Shown piece by piece: positions 12,166-24,886 of a stretch of 64,000 bases of DNA. Below the pieces are notes generated by a model that saw nothing but the letters and a program-made list of their open reading frames with translations, was not told where the DNA came from and did no database searches. Source of the DNA: Zygnema cylindricum. Its lineage: Eukaryota; Streptophyta; Zygnematophyceae; Zygnematales; Zygnemataceae. Each line of letters starts with the position of its first letter. Position 1 is the stretch's first letter. Where the stretch lies: assembly GCA_037447655.1 (NCBI GenBank), contig JBBHKE010003441.1:1-64000 (forward strand), read 5' to 3'. Made by a program: the position numbers and the translations under genes.

Positions 12166-14046
12166 TGGATGTTTTTAGTATGGATGCAGTTGGAAGGAAT
12201 GAGAAAATACAAGAGTATATCATTCTTGAGCAGGTACCTTTTACTCCATCTCCTTCTACTTCCTCTACCTCTCTTCCAAATGTCTTTGGGTCGTCATATC
12301 CTACTTTCGGAGCTGCTCCTTCCAGTACACGCCCTCTGCGGAAAACTAGGGAACGAACAGTTCTCGCGTCAGATTTTTCGAGGGGAAGAAGGCAAAGCAG
12401 CCGCCTTCCAGGCGATCGAGTGGAGAGTGCTTTTTCTGCAAGCACAGGGGAGCCACTTACTATTCAGGAAGCCTTTTCCGTTCTTGAAAAGGATCATTGG
12501 ATCTCGGCTGCAAATGATGAGATAAAGTCAATTATAGAAGCCCAAACTTGGGAACTTGTGGAGCTCCAACCGAATAGGAAAGCTATCGGTTGTAAGTGGG
12601 TCTTCAAATTAAAATTGAATGCTGATAATACAATTAAAATATATAAAGCTAGACTGGTCGCTAAGGGATTTAGTCAGAAGGAGGGAATTGATTACGAAGA
12701 GACCTTCTCTCCTGTGGTTCGTTTTCCTACTGTGAGAGTTTTGCTGTCTTTTGCTGCAATAGAGGATATGGAAATGCATCAGATGGACGTTAAGACGGCT
12801 TTTCTTGAATGGTGATTTGGAAAAGTAATTTATATGAAGCAGCCTGTGATGTATGCAGAAAAAGGGAAAGAAAATCTGGTCTGTTAACTGTTGAAGTCCT
12901 TGTATGGTCTGAAACAGGCTCCGAGACAATGGAACCTGAAGTTAGATGAGTTTTTAACTAATCTTGGCTTTACCAGGATCAATTCAGATCACTCAGTATA
13001 AATAATGCAAGGTGAGGATGGAGTGATTTATGTGGCAATATAAGTAGATGATTAGTTGTTAATTAGCAAATCTATCAATGAAATCAATAAAATAAAATCA
13101 GATCTGAATTCTCGGTTTGAAATGAAGGACTTGGGTGAGGCTAAGTACATTATAGGAATTCAGGTAGAAAGAGATAGGAAACAGAGAATTATTTATCTAA
13201 CTCAGAAAGAAGCAATCTGGAACATGCTAGAAAAGTTTGGTATGTAAAAAGCAAAGGGGAGTGCCACCCCTATGGAATTCAGGCAGAAGTTAGAGGTTAC
13301 GGAAACGGGTGGTGCTGTTTTGGTTGATGATTTTTTTGGATTAACGGGAGGCAGATTCTATGTCCTCCATTCCTTACAAGCAGATTGTCGGAAACCTCAT
13401 CTATTTCATGAACTGTACTCGTCCGCACATCGCAACCGCAGTTGGAGCATTGAGCCGAAGCCTGCAAAATTCGAGGAAGTCGGACTATGAGGCAGCAAAG
13501 AGAGTTCTTCGATATCTTGCAAGAACTCAAAATCTTAGACTCTCTCTCGGTGGAGAGGAAGTCAAAATTCATACATAGAGCGATGCGAGCTACGGAGATA
13601 TGCCCAGCCGACGCTCCATCACCGGATATATTGTGAAGATCGGAAGTGGAACTTGCTGCTGGAGCAGCAAACTTCAAAAGGTAACAACTTAGTCTACCAT
13701 GGAAAAAAGTACATGGCTGCCATCTTGTCAGTCAAGGAGTTACTTTGGGTAAAGTCTCTTCTCCAAGAGCTTCTCTTTATGCAATCTAGATCACAGATAG
13801 TATGGTGTGACAATCAGGCAGTAATCGCTATTGCATCTAATCGTTGTCATCACTTTAAGAGTAAGCACATTGATATCAAGCTACATTTTGTAAGAGAAAG
13901 GTGATGGGAAAAGTCCTAAAGTTGAGTTATTTACCGGATTAGCAAATGGTGGCTGATATGATGACAAAACCCTTACCTGCACCCAAATTGAAGTTTTGTA
14001 GAGAGGCATGTGGACTGAGTGACAAGCAGAGTCTAAAGCTTTAGGG
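12166..14046 (+). pseudogene. RT-RNase H of plus-strand copia (broken)
   Basis: From 12165 the frame carries the linker and RT start (KAIGCKWVFKLK, RLVAKGFSQKEGIDY, FSPVVRFPTV, MDVKTAF). It frameshifts near 12810. Downstream, 12830-13060 still spells LYGLKQAPRQW and VDD but with several stops. 13056-13247 holds the RT thumb (MKDLGEAKYIIGIQ) and 13360-13904 holds RNase H pieces (NCTRPHIATAVGALSRSLQN, SVKELLWVKSLLQEL) in two frames. The tail near 13970 matches the TKPLPAPKL end of the family. Confidence 0.85.
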
Positions 14047-14049
14047 CAG

Positions 14050-14897
14050 TGTAATATTAAGAAAGCTTTAGTCCTCTCTATACCTCAGCTGTAAGGGAGA
14101 GAGAGCTGTTCAGGACTTCAGTTATTTTTGGTTGAGTTTGGTTTAGTACTTACCAAAATTAGTGTGACAGTGAAGTTGGGAGTTCACGGTTCATTCACAC
14201 TTGAGACACGCGTCGTCACTTGAGAGAAATGCGTGAGTATGTCCTCCGTGGACGTACGCAAATTCGGCGGGACCACGGTACTTCGTGAAGTCATATCTAT
14301 GGTGCCAAATCCTCTAATCAGACGGCTGACAGCCGCCGCCAACTAATACTGACGAGGCATGACTAGATCACTATCACTTTACGTTATCGGAACTTTAGTG
14401 TAAATATTTGGTAGAACAGAATTTTGTTTGTAGTGAATTAGTTGTTTAGTGTTGAGAATGTGGTTTATGACATACCTTCAGTATACATGTATACTCACAG
14501 TATTTGTTGTGTTAGAATGTTAGATGTACGGCTGGAATGCCTCCGTACAGCTAAGTGTAGTTTCAATGTATAGAAGTAGGACTTAGTAAATTTTGATTCA
14601 TTAGGAAGAATTGATATGAAAAACTGTATTCTCAGTTTTATGCAAATTCACCTCTGAATATCTCACAGATCTATAAGCAGAATTAAGTGAAATTTTTTGA
14701 GTGTGTTTTTTTATATGATATCTACACTGTGGTAGATTTGTAGGACTATTGATTCTCTGTGTTGAAAGTTATTGTCTGTCAAAGTTGTTGTTTTGCCATT
14801 GGTATTTGTGGAAGCTTCCTCTCTTGTTTTGTTCTACAATGACTACTACTGCTGCTTCTTCTTCATCTTCAGTACCAGCAGTTGTCTCAGAACAACA
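14050..14897 (+). repeat. 3' LTR of plus-strand copia
   Basis: 848 bp, nearly identical to the 5' LTR, beginning TGTAATATTAAG just after the purine-rich TTTAGGGCAG. It ends ..CAGAACAACA, after which LTR 3 of the host array resumes. Confidence 0.85.
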
Positions 14898-15144
14898 ATA
14901 AAGAATCTGTACGCCGAGAATTGAATGTGTCCATATAATCCGCGGTGATTTCCGATCGAAGGTCGTAATACAATGTTTCATTTTAGTACGCACGAAATTC
15001 TTTTAGTATTATGTTTTTCCTTATCTGACGCGATTGAATTCTGTGACGTCTCTTTAAAGTAGAATCATTTCGTCGCTGGTTATCGCTATTCTAGCGAAGA
15101 TATTATCTCATCGCTGAGAGTCCATAGTTTTCCCAAAAGTAATA
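14898..15144 (-). repeat. Copia LTR 3, second part
   Basis: Continuation of the interrupted LTR (ATAAAGAATCTGTACG.. to ..CCCAAAAGTAATA), aligning with the end of LTRs 1, 2, 4 and 5. Confidence 0.85.
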
Positions 15145-18100
15145 CTCCCCCTGAACTTTGGACTCTCAGTCACTTATTCCACAAGCTTCTCTACAGTACC
15201 CTAACTTTGGAGCAGGTAAGGCTTTAGTTAGCATGTCTGCCACCATTTTCGAATATGGTAAATATTGCAATTTTATATTTTTTGAGAAAACCTTTTCTCT
15301 AACGAAATGAAGCCTAATGTCTATGTGATTCGTTTTGACATGGTGACGTGGATTGGAAACAATTGAAATAGCTGCCGGATTATCACACCGAACATTTTGT
15401 GGACCTAATTGCATAAATCCTAATTTTTGTAGAATTGATTTCACCCATAATAATTCCTTTACCGCCGCGCTTGCTGCCATATATTCAGCCTCCATCGTCA
15501 ATTTGGCAGTCATTTTTTAAAGTTTACTACTCTAGCAGCATGTCTATTTCCAATCTGCATTACATATCCAATAGTTGACTTTCGTCTAGGAATGTCTCCA
15601 TAGCTCGCATCACTCCAGGTTCTAATTGTTACACTTGATCCTCATAGGTTAAGATGCAAATTCCTGGTCCCAACTAGGTATCACATAACTCGCTTTGCAG
15701 CTTCCCAATCTGTCTTTTTCGGATTTTGCAAACTTCTACTAAGCACCCCAACTGCTGCGGCAAAATGGGGACGCGTACAATTCATGAAGTAGATAAGACT
15801 TTCCACTACCTATCTATAGAGAATTTCAGTCAAATCTTCATTTTCTATTATATCTCTAATTTTATCTCCTGAGCTGATTTCTACCCCATCAGTTTTTTGT
15901 TTATTTTCCATAGGAGTTACACTACTTTTTGCATCTGAACTATCGAATCTATCAAGCATATTTCCGATAGCCTCTTTTTGTGTTAGTCTATTTATTGTTT
16001 TTGGTCTATCTCTTTCTAATTGAATCCCCAAAACATATTTTGCCTCTCCTAAATCTTTCATTTCAAATTTGGTATTTAAGGATTTATTGACTTTGTTAAT
16101 TTCTATCAGTGATTTGCTCATTAGGAGCAGATCATCTACGTAAAATACAATATAAATTACTCTATTTTCCCTTTCTATAATATAGACTGAATGATGTGAG
16201 CTTATCCTAGTAAATCTTAACTTAGTAAGAAACTCATCAAATTTGATATTCCACTGATAATAAGCCTGTTTCAGCCCATATAGAGATTTTACTAATTTAC
16301 AGACAAGGATTTCTTTCCATTTTTTTTCGTAAATTTTTGGTTGCTTCATGTAAATAACTTTTTCTAATTCCACATGTAGAAAAGCATTTTTTTACGTCTA
16401 TTTGATGGACTTCCATATCTTCTATAGCTGCCAAGGTAAGCAATTTTCTAATTGTTGGAAATCTCACTACTGGTGAAAAAGATTTTTCAAAGTCAATCCG
16501 TTCATTAGCTACTATTTTGGCTTTATATCTCTCAATATCTCTCAACAGTGTTGTCATGAATTTATTTTACCTTGAATACCCACTTACTTCAGATGGCTTT
16601 CTGGTCTGGAGGAAGCTGAACTAATTCCCAAGTTTGGACCGCCATAATTGATTTCATTTTGTCATTCACCGTTTCCATCTAATTTTTTTTTTTTGGTACA
16701 AAAAGGCTTCTTTGATAGTCAGGGTTCTCCGGATGCAGCCGAGTGTGCATACATTGTTATTGAATCCTTCAGTTTTGAACTAATTATCTTCTCTCTTGTG
16801 CTAGTTCTTTTTCCTCAGAAAATTTGACATTGGAATTGATGGATATCTTCTTGATGTTCTTGCCGATGGGACAAAGTTATTTATCTCATGTTCTATTGGT
16901 CCATTCGTTTCCGTCTGAGGTGATCCATTCGTTATTGTCTCAGGTGTCACAGTCCTTTCTGTGTCACACAGTTGTAGATTGCTGTATTTATCACTTGTCT
17001 CACTTCATCAAAGATAACGTACTCTATCTACCTCTTCCTTCTCTGTTGAGGTGTTAGTGCAAATACATCCACTTACTCTGACTCATCTTTCACAAAGATG
17101 TTTCTAGCAACTACAATTTGATCAGTGCTTGTTATGTTGACTCTGTATCATATTGCATTATTATCATATCCTAGTAGGATGCCAGGCATTCTTTTTGGCT
17201 CCATTTTCCATTTGCTTGGAACATTGTTAAGTATGAAAACTTTACTGCCAAAAACTCTAAAATGACTAACTTCGGGTTTTTCTTTTGTCCAAAGTTCAGA
17301 AGGTTTTTTTCTTGGAGTTGTTGTACTTTTTAGTCTATTTATAATATATGCACCACAATTTAAGGCCTCTGCCCAATATTTCACACTTATTTTTTTATTT
17401 GCCAATTTAATCCGAGCACATTCTAGAAGTGTCCTATTTAATCTTTCACCAACTCCATTTTGTTCAGGTGAGTTGAGAAAATCTGAAAACACTTGTGAGA
17501 CATATTCGCCTCCGTTATTGGATCTGAGATTTAAAATAGGGAGTCCATGTATCTTTTCGCTCTATATTTTATATTCTCGAAAACACTCATAGGCATCACT
17601 CTTTTTCTTTAGGAAATACACCTTAGTATATCTCGAAAAATCATCCGTTAATGTAAGTTTATATCGCACTCCTCCCACGGAAGGTATTTTTGAAGACCAA
17701 ACATCCGAATGTATTACTTCTAAAACTCTCTTAGCTGTATGATTACTTTCAGGTGGAAATTGTAATTTGTGATTTTTTCGTTAAGCACATCCATAACATT
17801 ACTTATTTGACTTATCTTGTTACAGGTTTACTCCTAGTTATATCATTTTTCACCATTTTTCCTAATCTTTCTCTATGAACATGTCCCAACCTTTTATGCC
17901 ATATATCATTATCATTTGTTACACATTAGTAAAAATATTTCTTTCCATTAAATTCGTCTACAAGATCAAGCCTATGGATCATATTTTCTCCTCTTGTTCC
18001 TACAATAGCAACAAATCCGTGCATAGTGACCACTTGTTTCCCATGCTTCAAACTTACTTGAAATCCTTTGCTTTTTACCAATGATGAGCTGAACAAATTC

Positions 18101-19228
18101 TTACTGAATTCTAGAATATGTAACACATCATTCAAAGTCTTGTCTACTGTCAGACCATCTATTTTGAGTTTAAGATTCACTTTTCCTTTCCAGTTTGGTA
18201 CTACATAGCTGTCATCTGCATAGTAGATGTGTTCTGGTTAGATGGGCTCATTATTTTCAAATAGCTCCTTGTCAGCCCACATGTGAGCTGATGCTCCCGT
18301 GTCCATAATCCAGATGTTCTCTTTTGGTCTGAATCTTGCACTTGTCATTGCAAACATTTCTTTTCTTGTCACAATCTTTTTGTCAGTTTTGTCTTTTTCT
18401 TCCTGTAAGATATTCTCCTTTTCGGCAAAAAAGACAGATACCTTTTCATGTTGCTTACAATATTGTCTTTTGTTTGAAGAGTGTCAGTTGTTGTTCCATC
18501 CCTCTCAAAAATTTCTTGTCAAATCGTCTTTTTTCAAAATTCGACATTCTCGTACCAAATGACCATTGTTGAAACAATAAAAACATTTTCATGGGTTGTT
18601 AGTTGATCGACCCGTCTGATACTATTTTCTATTCTGAAACTGAGTGTTCAATACTTGTCATGACTTACTTCCTTTCATTGCTACATTAGTACATTCGTTT
18701 TCTAACACAAGTTGAATTGCCATTGTTATAATCCAAGACGACTGATCTACTTTTTTTAATGCATCAGAGGCGATTTTATATTCCTCAAGCAAACCTCTCA
18801 TGGGAAACATGGCTTGTTGAGCAGCTAGAAAAACACCTCGTGAGCATGCATTTTCAAAAAACAACTTCCTAAGACCATAACAAAAATTTGAGATACGACC
18901 ACCATTGTACTTATACTCAAAAATACTTGTAGCAGTTATAATTTGTCGCTGAACATTCGTCTGTTAATACATATCTCCGAATGATGTCCAAATTTCTTTC
19001 GCCTTGTCCATCTGAATGTGTGCCATTCTGATTTCTAAGGATTGTGCCTGCATAAGCGCACTGACACATTGTGTATTCTTCTTGCTCCATGTAAGATCTT
19101 TTTCGGCAAGAGAACCGTCCACCACATTCATGAGCTCTCTTTCGACAAAGTAGAGCTTCATGATTCCTCTCCAATATAAGTAGTTGTCTCCAACAAACCT
19201 AGGTATACTGGGCTGTGGGCCCATAACG
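15145..19228 (-). pseudogene. Copia internal region 3: gag-pol, broken
   Basis: Minus-strand order: gag from 19278 (ATG in LTR 4) to a stop at 18964, more gag (18864-18658), knuckle region near 18560, protease with MDTGASAHM near 18300, pre-integrase (18180-17926), integrase core with EQNGVGERLNRT (17492-17148), RT including the catalytic YVDD (16373-15810, 187 codons), and RNase H with MEAEYMAAS (15513-15166). It is one of the two most complete copies (4.08 kb), but frameshifts separate every domain. It shares the gag stop after FGDMY with internal region 4, so the two probably derive from one mutated parent. Confidence 0.85.
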
Positions 19229-19989
19229 TGTTGCTCTGCAGCAACAGGGACACTACCAAAAGCTGCAGAGTCACCCATTTAATTCAGCAAAAAGGCAACC
19301 CAAAAGTACCACACAAATGGCCACTTTGACTAGCTTACACTTAACACGACAAAAGCCACTTAGGCTTACAACATGGCTGACTTAGAGCTCACACTTAACA
19401 ATATACTGACAAAGTTTCAAGCACAAACTCTGATCAGTCACAAAGTGACACACTCTCAAAGACAGCCTTAAATGTCACTTTCCTTTGTGAACTTGTACAA
19501 GTTAATTATATCTAACATCTAATTCCTACTTTATACAAACAAGACTATCTAATTATCTATCTACCAATAAGATCACTCTAGGCGCATTATCATAATGTCG
19601 GTTCCACTACCTAGTACACTTAATCCTAAGTACAATTTTGTGCTGCAAGTAACCATGATTTGTCCTAAAGTAAATCATACTGATCGGTACTACTGTGATT
19701 GTACCTGGTGATCTAATTTATACCGACTTTCTCCAACACCAATAAAGAGTCTGTACGCCGACAATTGAATATGTCCATGTAATCCGCGGTGATTTCCGTC
19801 AGTAGGTCGTAACACAATGTTTCATTTTAGTACGCATGGAATTCTTTTAGTATTATGTTTTTCTTCGTCTGACGCGTTTGAATTCTGTGACGTCTCTTTA
19901 AAGTAGAAATCAATTCGTCGTTGGACATCGCTATTTTAGCGACAAGATTATCTCATCGCTGAGAGTCCATAGTTTTCCCAAAAGTAATA
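19229..19989 (-). repeat. Copia LTR 4
   Basis: 761 bp, same family. It is flanked at 19215-19228 by the primer site (last base changed, GTGGGCCCATAACG on the plus strand) and at 19990 by the polypurine run. Confidence 0.82.
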
Positions 19990-22900
19990 CTCCCCCGAAC
20001 TTTAGACTCTCAATCACTTAGACCACAAGCTTCTCTACAGTACTCTAATTTTGGAGCAGGTAAGGCTTTCGTTAGCATGTCAGCCACCATTTTCGAATCT
20101 GGTAAATATTGCAATTTTATAATTTTTGATAAAACCCTTTCTTTAACGAAATGAAGTTTAGTGTCTATATGATTCGTTTTGAATGGTTCATGGATTGGAA
20201 GCAATTAAAATAGCTGCCGGATTATCACACTGAACATTTTGTGGACCTAATTGCATAAATCCTAATTTTTGTAGAATTGATTTCACCCATAATAATTCCT
20301 TTACCGCCGCGCTTGCTGCCATATATTCAGCCTCCATCGTCAATTTGGCAGTCATTTTTTGAAGTTTACTACTCCGGCAGCACGTTCCATTTCCAATATG
20401 CATTACATATCCAATAGTTGACTTTCGACTAGGAATGTCTCCATAGCTCGCATCACTCCAGGTTCCAATTGTTACACTTGATCCTCCTAGGTTAAGATTC
20501 AAATTCTTGGTCCGAACTAGGTATCGCATAACTCGCTTGGCAGCTTCCCAATCTGTCTTCTTTCGATTTTGCAAACTTCTGTTAAGCACCCCAACTGCTA
20601 CGGCAATGTGGGGACGCGTACAATTCATAAAGTAGATAAGACTTCCAACTACCTGTCTATAGGGAATTTCAATCAAATTTTCATTTTCAGTTATAACTCT
20701 AACGCTAACTCCTGAGCTAATTTCTACCCCATCAGTTTTCTGTTTATTTTCCATATGTGTTACACTAATTTTTGCATCTGACCTATCGAATCTATCAAGC
20801 ATATTTCCCATAGCCTCTTTTTGTGTTAGTCTATTTATCGTTTTTTGTCTATCTCTTTCTAATTGAATCCCCAAAACATATTTTGCCTCTCCTAAATCTT
20901 TCATTTCAAATCTCGTATTTAAGGATATCTTGACTTTTAAATTTTATCAGTGATTTGCTCATTAGGAGCAGATCATCTACGTAAAATGCAATATAAATTA
21001 CTCCATTTTCCCCTTCTATAATATAGATTGAATGATCTGAGCTTATCCTAGTAAATCTTAACTTAGTAAGAAACTCATCTAATTTGATATTCCATTGACA
21101 AGGGGCCTGTTTCATCCCATATAGAGATTTTACTAATTTACAGACAAGGTTTTCTTTCCTTTGTTTTCGAACATTTTTGGTTGCTTCATGTTAATAACTT
21201 TTTCTAATTCCCCATGTAGAAAAGCAGTTTTAACATCTATTTGATGGACTTCCATATCTTCTATAGCTGCCAAGGTAAGCAAACTTCTAATTGTTAGAAA
21301 TCTCACTACTGGTGAAAAAGTTTTTTCAAAGTCAATCCCTTCATTTTGGTTGAATCCCTTAGCTAAAATTTTGGCTTTATATCTTTGAATATCTTTCAAC
21401 AGTGTTGTCAAGAATTTATTTTACCTTGAATACCCACTTACTTTCGATGGCTTTTCGGTCTGGAGGAAGCTCAACTAATTCCCAAGTTTGGACCGCCTTA
21501 ATTGATTTCATTTTGTCATTCACCGCTTCTATCTAATGGTCTTTTTTTCTGGTACAAAAAGGCTTCTTTGATAGTCAGGGGTTCTCCGGATGCAGCCGAG
21601 TGTGCATACATTGTTATTGAATCCCTGAGTTTTGAACTAATTATCTTCTCTCTTTTGCTAGTTCTTTTCCCCCTAGAAAATTTGACGTTGGAATTGATGG
21701 ATCTCTTTTTGATGTTTTTGCCGATGGGACAGAGTTATTTATCTCATGTTCTATTAGTCCATTTGATTCCGTCTAAGGTGATCCATTCGTTTCTGTTTTA
21801 GGTGTCACTGTCCTTTTTGTATGACGAGTTGTAGATTGCTCATTTTATCACTTATCTCACTTCATCAAGGATAACCTACTCTATCTCCCTCTTGCTTCTA
21901 TATTCAGGTGTTAGTGCAAATACATCCACTTACTCTGACTCATCTTTCACAAGGATGTTTCTGGCAACTACAATTTGATCAGTGCTTGTTATGTTGACTC
22001 TATATCCTTTTGCATTATTTTGATATCCTAGTAGGATGCCAGGCATTCTTTTTGGCTCCATTTTCCATTTGCTTGGATCATTGTTAAGTATGAAAACTTT
22101 ACTGCCAAAAACTCTAAAATGATTAGCATCAGGTTTTCCTTTTGTCCAAAGTTCATAAGTAGTCTTTCTTAAAGTTGCTTTAATTTCTAGTCTATTTATA
22201 ATATATGCACCAGAATTTAAAGCCTTTGACCAATATTTCACACTTATTCTTTTATCTGCCATTATAGTCCGAGCACACTCTACAAGTGTCATATTTAATC
22301 TTTCTGCAAATCCATTTTGTTCATGTGAGTATGGAACTGTTAGTTATCGTGAAATTCCATGCTCCTTGAGAAAATCTGAAAACACATGTGAGACATATTC
22401 GCCTCCGTTATCGAATCTGAGATTTAAAATAATAATTCCATGTATCTTTTGGCTCTATATTTTATATTCTCGAAAACACTCGAAGGCATCACTCTTTTTC
22501 TTTAGGTAGTACACCTTAGTATATCTCGAAAAATCATCCTTTAGTGTAAGTATATATCGCACTCCTCCAATGGAAGGTATTTTGGAAGATCAAACATCCG
22601 AATGTGTTACTTCTAAAAATCTCTTAGCTCTATAGTTACTTTCAAGTGGAAATGGTAATTTGTGATTTTTTCGTAAAGCACATCCATCACATAACTCATT
22701 TGACTTATCTTGTGACAGGTTTTACTCTTGATTACATCATTTTTCACCATTTTTCCTAATCTTTCTCTATGAACATGTCTCAACCTTTTATGCTATAGAT
22801 CATTATCATTTGTTACACATGAGTAAAAATCTTTCTTTCCATTAAATTCGTCTACAAGATCAAGCCTATGGATCATATTTTCTCCTCGTGTTCCTACAAT

Positions 22901-24140
22901 AGCATCAAATCCGTGCATAGTGACCACTTGTTTCCCATGCTTCAAACTTACTTGAAATCCTTTGCTTTCTACCAATGATGTTCTAAACAAACTTTTACTA
23001 AACTCTAGAATATATAACAGATCATTCAAAGTCTTGTCTACAGTTTGACCCTCTATTTTAAGTTTAAGGTTCACTTTTCCTTTTGAGCTTGCAACTACAT
23101 AGCTGTCATCTGCATATTAGATGTTTTGTGGTGAGATGGGCTCAAGATTTTGAAATAGCTCCTTGTCTCCGCACATGTGAGCTGATGCTCTCGTGTCCAT
23201 AATCCAGGTGTTCTCTTTTGGTCCGAATCTTGCACTTGTCATTGCAAACATTTCTTTTTCTATCACAATTGGAATACTGCTAATCTGTTTGTCAGTTTTG
23301 TCTTTTTCTTCCTGTAGGATATTCTCCTTTTCAACAACAGAAAAGACAAATGCCTTTTCAGGTTGCTTAAAATCTTGTCATTTGTTTGAATAGTGTCGGT
23401 TGTTGTTCCACCCCTCTTGAAATTTTTCTGTGAAAGCGTCCTTTTTTAATATTGGACATTCTCGTACCAAATGACCATTGTTGAAACAATATAAACATGC
23501 CTATGGGTTGTTAGTTGATCGACCCCTCTGATACTATTTTCTATTCTGAAACTGAGTGTTCAATACTTGTCATGACTTACTTCCTTTCATTGCTACATTA
23601 GTACATTCGTTTTCTAACACAAGCTGAATTGCCATTGTTATAATCCAAGACGACTGATCTACTTTTTATAATGCATCAGAGGCGATTTTATATTCCTCAA
23701 GCAAACCTCTCATGGGAAACATGGCTTGTTGAGCAGCTAGAAAAACACCTCGTGAGCATGCATTTTCAAAAAACAACTTCCTAAGACCATAACAAAAAAT
23801 TGAGATACGACCACCATTGTACTTATACTCAGAAATACTTGTAGCAGTTATAATTTGTCGCTGAACATTCGTCTGTTAATACATATCTCCGAATGATGTC
23901 CAAATTTCTTTCGCCTTGTCCATCTGAATGTGTGCCATTCCGATTTCTAAGGATTGTGCGTGCATAAGCGCACTGACACATTGTGAATTCTTCTTGCTCC
24001 ATGTAAGATCTTTTTCAGCAAGAGAACCGTCCACCACATTCATGAGCTCTCTTTCGACAAAGTAGAGCTTCATGATTCCTCTCCAATATAAGTAGTTGTC
24101 TCCAACAAACCTAGGTATACTGGGCTGTGGGCCCATAACC
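19990..24140 (-). pseudogene. Copia internal region 4: gag-pol, broken
   Basis: Minus-strand order: gag from 24190 (ATG in LTR 5) to a stop at 23876, knuckle region near 23450, protease near 23200 in which the DTG triad reads DTR (MDTRASAHM), pre-integrase (23074-22793), integrase core and tail (22292-21930), RT (21411-20906, with YVDD), then RT thumb plus RNase H as the longest frame (20904-20188, 238 codons) and the tail (20204-20010). The protease change alone would abolish activity. The length, 4.15 kb, is normal for the family. Confidence 0.85.
24127..24140 (-). other. Primer-binding site, half-tRNA iMet type
   Basis: The plus strand reads GTGGGCCCATAACC, abutting the LTR with no spacer. 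This is identical to the anticodon-arm segment of plant and animal initiator tRNA-Met rather than to a tRNA 3' end. Drosophila copia and yeast Ty5 prime from a 5' half of this same tRNA, so the mode is known elsewhere. The site also encodes gag residues V-M-G-P. Equivalent sites are at 3147-3160, 8632-8645 and 19215-19228. Confidence 0.75.
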
Positions 24141-24881
24141 TGTTGCTCTGCAGCAACAGGGACACTACCAAAAGCTGCAGAGTCACCCATTTAATTCAGC
24201 AAAAAGGCAACCCAAAAGTACCACACAAATGGCCACTTTGACTAGCTTACACTTAACACGACAAAAGCCACTTAGGCTTACAACATGGCTGACTTAGAGC
24301 TCACACTTAACAATATACTGACAAAGTTTCAAGCACAAACTCTGATCAGTCACAAAGTGACACACTCTCAAAGACAACCTTAAATGTCACTTTCCTTTGT
24401 GAACTTGTACAAGTTAATTCTATCAAACGTCTTATTCCTACTTTATAGAAACAAAACTATCTAACTATCTATCTATTGCATTATCATACTGTCGGTTCCA
24501 CTATCTAGTACACTTAATCCTAAGTACAATTTTGTGCGTCAAATAAACTTGATTTGTGCTAGAGTAAATCATACTGATCGGTCTTCTTTGATTGTACCTG
24601 GTGATCTAATTTACACCGACTTTCTCCAACACCAATAAAGAGTTTGTACGTCGACAATTAAATTTGTCTATATAATCCGCGGTGATTTTCGTCCGTAGGT
24701 CGTAACACAATGTTGCATTTCAGTGCGCACGGAATTCTTTTAGTATTATGTTTTTCTTTTCTGAGGCGTTTGAATTCTATGACGTCTCTTTAAAGTAAAA
24801 ATCATTTCGTCGCTGGTCATCGCTATTATAGCGATGAGATTATCTCATCGTTGAGAGTCCATATTTTTCCCAAAAATAATA
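24141..24881 (-). repeat. Copia LTR 5 (outer, upstream end)
   Basis: 741 bp, ending on the plus strand ..CCCAAAAATAATA, followed at once by the target duplication TTAGT. This is the 5' LTR of the array in its own orientation and contains the gag start codon (24190). Confidence 0.82.
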
Positions 24882-24886
24882 TTAGT

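Larger units (their letters stand above)
9165..14897 (+). mobile_element. Second copia element, inserted in LTR 3
   Basis: The element runs from TGTTGTT (9165) to AACAACA (14897), a 7-bp terminal inverted repeat. Flanking pentamers are ATAAG and ATAAA, a near-perfect 5-bp target duplication, and uninterrupted LTRs of the array show the empty site. Two long direct LTRs of about 847 bp flank a decayed gag-pol. It is a different family from the host array but shares its layout: gag start inside the LTR and a primer-binding site encoding V-M-G-P. Confidence 0.88.
1064..24886 (-). mobile_element. Tandem multimer of a Ty1/copia retrotransposon
   Basis: Five LTRs (1069, 3161, 8646, 19229, 24141) alternate with four internal regions, all on the minus strand and each LTR shared by its two neighbours. 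The outermost ends are flanked by the same 5 bp, TTAGT, at 1064-1068 and 24882-24886. The left and right LTR limits were set independently, from where similarity to the internal LTR/internal junctions stops, so the duplication supports a single original insertion later expanded by recombination between LTRs. All four internal regions carry stops, frameshifts, deletions or rearrangements, so none is likely to be active. A separate plus-strand copia interrupts the third LTR. Confidence 0.85.
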
